From Cupriavidus sp. P-10 (GTDB lineage Bacteria > Pseudomonadota > Gammaproteobacteria > Burkholderiales > Burkholderiaceae), in the NCBI RefSeq assembly GCF_003402535.2, contig NZ_AP025171.1, positions 1,054,001 through 1,118,000 of the forward strand: a DNA stretch of 64,000 bases. Reading direction: 5' to 3'. Shown in pieces: positions 59,742 through 64,000 of this stretch. The position numbers and the translations under genes were made by a program. Below the pieces are notes generated by a model. The model ran no database searches. It saw only the letters and a list, made by a program, of their open reading frames with translations, and was not told the DNA's origin. The stretch's first letter is position 1. Every line of letters starts with the position of its first letter.

Positions 59742-61523
59742 CTATGCGTGCGGCCCGCGCTCCAGGATCTTGTACAGGTGCGAGCGGGAGATCCGCAGTT
59801 GCTCGGCCGCGCGCTTCTTGTTGCCGCCATGTCGCGCGACGGCGTCCATCACCGCGGCATAGGCAAGCTCCTTCATCCCCGCGGCGGGCTCGCTGGTTGA
59901 TCGAAGTGCGGGAGAGGTCGATGGCGGGTCGTCTGCCGAGGACGTTTCGTGCGGATACGCTGGTTCGGCCGCATGCACGGAGGCGTGGCTTTCCAGGCCC
60001 GAAAGCTGCCCGCGTGCGGATTCGCCACGTGCAAAATCCGCCACGCGCAGCGTACGGCCGTCGCAGAAGACCAACGCTTCCTCGATGCGCTGGCGCAACT
60101 GGCGCACATTGCCGGGCCATGGCTGGCCGGCAAGATGGCGCGCCACCTCATGGTCGATGCCCGGCGCCGGCATGCCGTTGCGCGCGCAGAAGGCATCGAC
60201 GAAATGCTGCAGCAGGGCGGGAATGTCCTCGCGCCGCTGGCGCAGGGCAGGGATGCGCAGCACCACGCCACTGAGCCGGTAGTACAAGTCGAGGCGGAAC
60301 CGCCCGGCGTCGATCAGTTCGGGAATGTCGCGGTTGGTGGCCGAAACCAGCCGGAAGTCGACCCGCTGCGCGCGGCGGCTGCCAAGGCGTTCCACCATGT
60401 GGTCTTCGAGCACGCGCAACAGCTTGACCTGCATCTCCATCGGGATATCGGCGACCTCGTCCAGAAAGACCGTGCCGCCGGCTGCCTGTTCGAGCTTGCC
60501 CGCCTGCCCCTGGCGCTGGCTCCCGGTGAAGGCGCCGGGCGCGTGGCCGAACAGCTCGGATTCGATCAGCGTGGCGGGCAGCGCGGCCAGGTTCAGGCTG
60601 ACCAGCGGCCGTTCGCTTGCCGGCTCGGGCCCGGCACCGTGGATGGCGCGGGCCACCAGTTCCTTGCCGGTGCCGCTTTCGCCCAGGATCAGCACCGGCA
60701 CGTCAAGGCGTGCCACAGTCTGGATTTCGCGGCGCAGCCGCTGCATCGGCGCGCTTTCGCCGATCAGGCCGAACGCCGGTTGCCGCTCGCGCACGCCGTC
60801 GAACTCACGCTGGTAGCGCGCCACTTCCGAGCGCAATTCGACCAGCTCCTTGTGCATGCGCCCAATGGCTTCCGGCCCCTTGAACATGACCTGGCCGATG
60901 GCGCCCACCACTTCGCCATCCTGGCGGATCGGCATGCGGTTGACCACGCGTGTGGCGCCATCCAGCTGCTGCAACTGCCCGATCTCGGCCTTGCCGCTGG
61001 CCACCACCTGCGGCAGCCGCGAGTTGGGGATGACGTCCGCGGCGGGGCGGCCGGTGCCGGCACCGCGCTCCAGGCCCAGGAATTTCTCGTGGACAGGGCT
61101 GATGAAGCGCACCAGGCCATCCCTGTCGACCACGGTGATGGCCTGGTATGGGTCGTTCAGGAAATAGTCGAGGATCGCGCCGGCGAAAGGCACCGTGCCA
61201 AGGAAGTCGAACAGAACGGCCTGTGGGTCGGCGCGGTGCAGGAGGATCAACTGGTGGTCGCTGTCTTCCAGGCACACGCCGATGAATCGCCGCGCGCCGG
61301 CTTCGACGGGGAACAGCTTGCGTCCCCGGCTCGGCTCCGCGGCGCGGGCGCATGCGGAGAACGCCGCGTCGGCGATGGCGGGGTCGGCGCAGGCCCCTAA
61401 CGCCGCCAGCCGGGCGCCCTCGCGCGAGCAAACCAGGGCGCCAAGCGGGGTCCTGTCCATGCCTTCCAGTGGTGTCTTCAATGAGGACACTGGCGTCTCC
61501 GTGCGTGCCTCTGTTGCGGACAC
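59742..61523 (-). CDS. sigma54-dependent activator with PAS, AAA+ and Fis domains
   Basis: Protein of 593 residues from a GTG. Residues ~115-215 form a PAS domain ([27 protein letters not shown]). The AAA+ domain has Walker A GESGTGKE at 281-288, the sigma54 loop GAFTGS at 330-335 and Walker B VFLDEV at 352-357. The C-terminus has a Fis-type HTH ([22 protein letters not shown]). The last loop residue is Ser instead of the usual Ala of GAFTGA. Divergent from the acyl-CoA carboxylase operon, which has a -24/-12 promoter, so it is very likely its activator. The exact start is uncertain. Confidence 0.92.
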   Translation of the reverse strand: MSATEARTETPVSSLKTPLEGMDRTPLGALVCSREGARLAALGACADPAIADAAFSACARAAEPSRGRKLFPVEAGARRFIGVCLEDSDHQLILLHRADPQAVLFDFLGTVPFAGAILDYFLNDPYQAITVVDRDGLVRFISPVHEKFLGLERGAGTGRPAADVIPNSRLPQVVASGKAEIGQLQQLDGATRVVNRMPIRQDGEVVGAIGQVMFKGPEAIGRMHKELVELRSEVARYQREFDGVRERQPAFGLIGESAPMQRLRREIQTVARLDVPVLILGESGTGKELVARAIHGAGPEPASERPLVSLNLAALPATLIESELFGHAPGAFTGSQRQGQAGKLEQAAGGTVFLDEVADIPMEMQVKLLRVLEDHMVERLGSRRAQRVDFRLVSATNRDIPELIDAGRFRLDLYYRLSGVVLRIPALRQRREDIPALLQHFVDAFCARNGMPAPGIDHEVARHLAGQPWPGNVRQLRQRIEEALVFCDGRTLRVADFARGESARGQLSGLESHASVHAAEPAYPHETSSADDPPSTSPALRSTSEPAAGMKELAYAAVMDAVARHGGNKKRAAEQLRISRSHLYKILERGPHA

Positions 61524-61606
61524 GTTTGTGTAGTCATGGTGGACATCCTAACGGCGCTCAGGAAATTGTTCAATGAAATCAATGTGTTTTCGAGCCTGGT
61601 GTGGCT

Positions 61607-61621
61607 GGCACGGCTCCTGCG
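61607..61621 (+). promoter_or_regulatory. sigma54 (-24/-12) promoter of the carboxylase operon
   Basis: TGGCACGGCTCCTGC matches TGGCAC-N5-TTGC with one change; the GG and GC doublets have the required spacing. It lies 45 nt before the carboxyltransferase start. An AT-rich stretch with AATCAATGTGTTT just upstream could be an IHF bend. Confidence 0.8.
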
Positions 61622-61665
61622 GAGAGTTGGCGAGCATGTACCGCGAAAAGACACAGGAGAGGACA

Positions 61666-63216
61666 GTGAGCTGGCAGCCTGAAATCGACGAACTGGCCTA
61701 CCGACGGCGGCTTGCCGCCCGGATGGGCGGCGAAGGCAAGGTGGAACGCCACAAGGCGGCTGGCAAGCTGACGGTGCGCGAGCGTATCGATGCACTTGCC
61801 GATCCCGGCTCGTTCCGCGAAGTGGGAGGCCTGAGCGGCAGCGGCCGCTATGACAGCAACGGGCGGCTGGTGGACCTCATTCCGTCGAACTTGGTGATGG
61901 GCCGCGCGCAGGTCGGCGGCCGGCCGGCCGTGCTGGTGGGCGACGACTTCACCGTGCGCGGCGGCGCCAACGAGGGCGCAGTGGGCGACAAGCTGATCCA
62001 CGCCGAAAAGATGGCGCACGACCTGCGGCTGCCGATGATCCGGCTGGTCGACGGCACCGGTGGCGGCGGTTCGGTGCGCAATATCGAGATCAAGGGCCAT
62101 ACCCTGATTCCCACCATGAAGGTCTGGCAACACGTGGTGGAGAACATGTCCGTGGTGCCGGTGGTGTCGCTGGCATTGGGATCCGTGGCGGGCATGGGCG
62201 CGGCCCGCGTGGCCGCCAGCCACTATTCGGTGATGGTCAGGGAAACCTCGCAACTGTTCAACGAGGGTCCGCCATCGGTGGTGGCCCGCTTCGGCGAGGA
62301 ACTGAGCAAGAACGAGCTGGGCGGCAGCCAGATCCACACCCGCAACGGCGTGGTGGACGACGAGGTCGGCACCGAGCAGGAGGCCTTCGCGCGCGCGCGG
62401 CGGTTCCTGTCCTATCTCCCGGCTTCCGTGTTTGAACTGCCGCCGCGGATCGAGCCCAGCGACGACCCGGCGCGCCGCGACGAATGGCTGCTGTCGGCGA
62501 TTCCGCGGGATGGCCGGGCCGACTACAAGATCCGGCCCATCGTGCAGGCGCTGGTGGATGCCGATTCGTTTTTCGAGATCGGCATGCACTGGGGCTGCGC
62601 TGTCATCACCGCCCTGGCCCGGCTCGATGGCTGGCCGGTGGCCGTGATCGCCAGCGACCCGTCCTTCCATGGCGGCAGCTGGGACAGCGACAGCGCCGAG
62701 AAATTCACGCGCTTTGTCGACATGGCCCAGGCGTTTCACCTGCCCGTGGTCAACCTGGTCGATACGGCCGGGTTCCAGGTCGGCCTGGAGGCCGAGAAGG
62801 CAGGGATCATGCGCTACGGCGTACGCGCGCTGGCCGCCCTCTACCAGGCCACGGTGCCGTGGTGCTCGGTGATCCTGCGCCGTGCCTACGGCGTGTCGGC
62901 AGCGGGCCACCAGCACATGGGGCGCTTCAACTTCCGCTATGCCTGGCCATCGGCCAACTGGGGCGCATTGCCGATCGAAGGCGGCCTCGACGTCGCCTAC
63001 AAGGCCGAGATCGAAGGCGCCGACGATCCGGTGCAGAAGCGTGCCGAGATCGAGCTGCGCGTGCGCAGCCTGACGTCGCCATTCCGCAGCGCGGAAGCCT
63101 TTGTCATCGAAGACATCATCGACCCGCGCGAGACCCGCACGCTGCTGTGCGAGTTCGCCAACCTCGCGGCACCGCTGCGCGAAGCCGGCACCAGCCGGTT
63201 TGGCATCCGGCCTTGA
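61666..63216 (+). CDS. acyl-CoA carboxylase carboxyltransferase subunit
   Basis: Protein of 516 residues with the two crotonase-like halves of a biotin-dependent carboxyltransferase. N-half: GDKLIHAEKMAHDLRLPMIRLVDGTGGGG and VVPVVSLALGSVAGMGAARVAASHYSVMV; C-half: PVAVIASDPSFHGGSWDSDSAEKFTRFVDMAQAFHLPVVNLVDTAGF. GTG at 61666 with AGGAG 6-9 nt upstream is preferred to an ATG at 61636. It transfers CO2 from carboxybiotin to an acyl-CoA (propionyl-, methylcrotonyl- or similar; not decidable). Transcribed from a sigma54 promoter and followed by the biotin carboxylase gene. Confidence 0.9.
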   Translation: MSWQPEIDELAYRRRLAARMGGEGKVERHKAAGKLTVRERIDALADPGSFREVGGLSGSGRYDSNGRLVDLIPSNLVMGRAQVGGRPAVLVGDDFTVRGGANEGAVGDKLIHAEKMAHDLRLPMIRLVDGTGGGGSVRNIEIKGHTLIPTMKVWQHVVENMSVVPVVSLALGSVAGMGAARVAASHYSVMVRETSQLFNEGPPSVVARFGEELSKNELGGSQIHTRNGVVDDEVGTEQEAFARARRFLSYLPASVFELPPRIEPSDDPARRDEWLLSAIPRDGRADYKIRPIVQALVDADSFFEIGMHWGCAVITALARLDGWPVAVIASDPSFHGGSWDSDSAEKFTRFVDMAQAFHLPVVNLVDTAGFQVGLEAEKAGIMRYGVRALAALYQATVPWCSVILRRAYGVSAAGHQHMGRFNFRYAWPSANWGALPIEGGLDVAYKAEIEGADDPVQKRAEIELRVRSLTSPFRSAEAFVIEDIIDPRETRTLLCEFANLAAPLREAGTSRFGIRP

Positions 63217-63281
63217 GCGGGCCGCTGCTACAGCGCGTGCCTGCCCGGCACTGACATCCAAATACAAACGAGGAGACTGCA

Positions 63282-64000
63282 TTGAAAAAGCTGTTGATTG
63301 CCAATCGCGGGGAGATCGCGCTGCGCGTCCTGCGCGCCGCACGCGATCTCGAGATCGGGACCGTCGCGGTCTATTCGCAGGACGACCAGGGCGCCTTGCA
63401 CCGGATCCTGGCCGACGAGGCCGTCGCCCTCGACGGCGCCGGTCCGGCCGCGTACATCGACATTGCAGGCATCATCGCCGCGGCGAAGGCATCCGGCTGC
63501 GATGCGATCCACCCGGGCTATGGCTTCCTCAGCGAACGGGCGGATTTTGCACAGGCCTGCCAAGACGCTGGCATCCGCTTTATCGGCCCCACCGTCGAGC
63601 ATCTTGCGCTGTTTGGCGACAAGGGGCGAGCGCTTGAGTTGGCGGCCGACAGCGACGTCCCGGTCATGCCGGCGACACGTGGCGCAGCGTCGCTCGATGA
63701 AATCACCAGCTTCTTCGACCAGCAAGGCGGCGCCGGCGTGGTGATCAAGGCGGTCGGCGGCGGCGGCGGCCGCGGCATGCGTGTGGTCCGCCGGCGTGAG
63801 GACCTGGCCGAGGCCTATGCGCGCTGCCGGTCCGAGGCGGGTTCGGCGTTCGGCATCGATGCGGTCTATGCCGAGCGGCTGGTGGCGCGCGCGCGCCATA
63901 TCGAAGTACAGATCGCCGGCGACGGCGCGCACGTCATCGCCCTCGGCGAACGTGACTGCACCTTGCAGCGCCGCTTCCAGAAGCTGGTGGAAATCGCGCC
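63282..64000 (+). CDS. biotin carboxylase subunit of acyl-CoA carboxylase (3' end outside window)
   Basis: About 239 codons are present. Start is TTG at 63282 with AGGAG 6 nt before it, giving KKLLIANRGEIALRVLRAARDL. Biotin carboxylase motifs: HPGYGFLSERADFAQAC, FIGPTVEHLALFGDKGRALELA, the ATP-grasp glycine loop VIKAVGGGGGRGMRVV, and ERDCTLQRRFQKLVEIAP. It carboxylates biotin with ATP and bicarbonate for the carboxyltransferase upstream. Whether the biotin-carrier domain is fused at the C-terminus cannot be seen. Confidence 0.93.
   Translation, partial: MKKLLIANRGEIALRVLRAARDLEIGTVAVYSQDDQGALHRILADEAVALDGAGPAAYIDIAGIIAAAKASGCDAIHPGYGFLSERADFAQACQDAGIRFIGPTVEHLALFGDKGRALELAADSDVPVMPATRGAASLDEITSFFDQQGGAGVVIKAVGGGGGRGMRVVRRREDLAEAYARCRSEAGSAFGIDAVYAERLVARARHIEVQIAGDGAHVIALGERDCTLQRRFQKLVEIA

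Noticed and set aside
59949..61400. A 483-codon open frame antisense to the sigma54 activator gene
   Set aside because: Composition typical of GC-rich antisense; every recognisable motif is on the other strand.

Overview
The window is GC-rich, densely coded DNA from a betaproteobacterium, most likely Cupriavidus or a close Ralstonia/Burkholderia relative. The evidence is the abundance of LysR regulators, Bug-type periplasmic receptors, a Burkholderia-type porin, a ceo/bpeEF-like efflux locus, an 'actP plus DUF485' pair and REP-like CCCTCTCCC palindromes. The gene content is almost all accessory or catabolic, which suggests a secondary replicon (inference). No rRNA, tRNA, CRISPR array, insertion sequence, phage gene or replication origin was recognised. 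Both ends cut genes: a TonB-dependent receptor on the left and a biotin carboxylase on the right.

Bases 1-12,000 are mixed housekeeping and stress genes: a DsbA-like oxidoreductase, a ChaA antiporter, a SRAP (YedK/HMCES) protein, an acyl-CoA synthetase, a BON protein, a GlxA-type regulator, an exported M20 peptidase preceded by 11-bp tandem repeats, a phospholipase-D-family lipoprotein and SodC. Bases 12,060-20,681 are an RND multidrug efflux locus in the order LysR / lipase-like protein / adaptor / pump / outer-membrane factor, as in ceoR-llpE-ceoAB-opcM; the lipase-like protein lacks the serine nucleophile. Bases 20,800-29,000 hold small envelope genes, an exported nuclease, a second-type PssA, an MFS/TetR/SDR group with a clear TetR-type operator, and a cupin behind another set of 11-bp tandem repeats.

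Bases 29,125-39,343 look like an uptake-and-hydrolysis island: two Bug receptors flanking an M81 (MlrC-like) hydrolase, a divergent LysR, an acetamidase/formamidase, two tandem XapX membrane proteins, a single-polypeptide fusion of an AraC-type regulator to a second acetamidase/formamidase, and a porin. The fusion is the most unusual single gene in the window.

Bases 39,509-48,560 carry what reads as a complete orotate catabolic operon: MFS permease, PyrK and class 1B PyrD (orotate to dihydroorotate), dihydroorotase, an M20 carbamoyl-aspartate hydrolase, aspartase (aspartate to fumarate) and an extra orotate phosphoribosyltransferase. A divergent XRE-type regulator faces it across an intergenic region with three copies of a (A/G)TCT-N8-AGACT motif. 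This is the enzymology classically described for anaerobic orotate degradation, here as one operon in a presumed aerobe.

Bases 48,594-64,000 contain an RNase Z-like hydrolase, scrambled fragments of a methylmalonate-semialdehyde dehydrogenase gene, an actP-type transporter operon with cytochrome b561 and a nitronate monooxygenase-like enzyme, three LysR relatives (one truncated), a MOSC protein, a cupin/Rof pair, and a sigma54-dependent activator divergent from an acyl-CoA carboxylase operon that has a near-consensus -24/-12 promoter.
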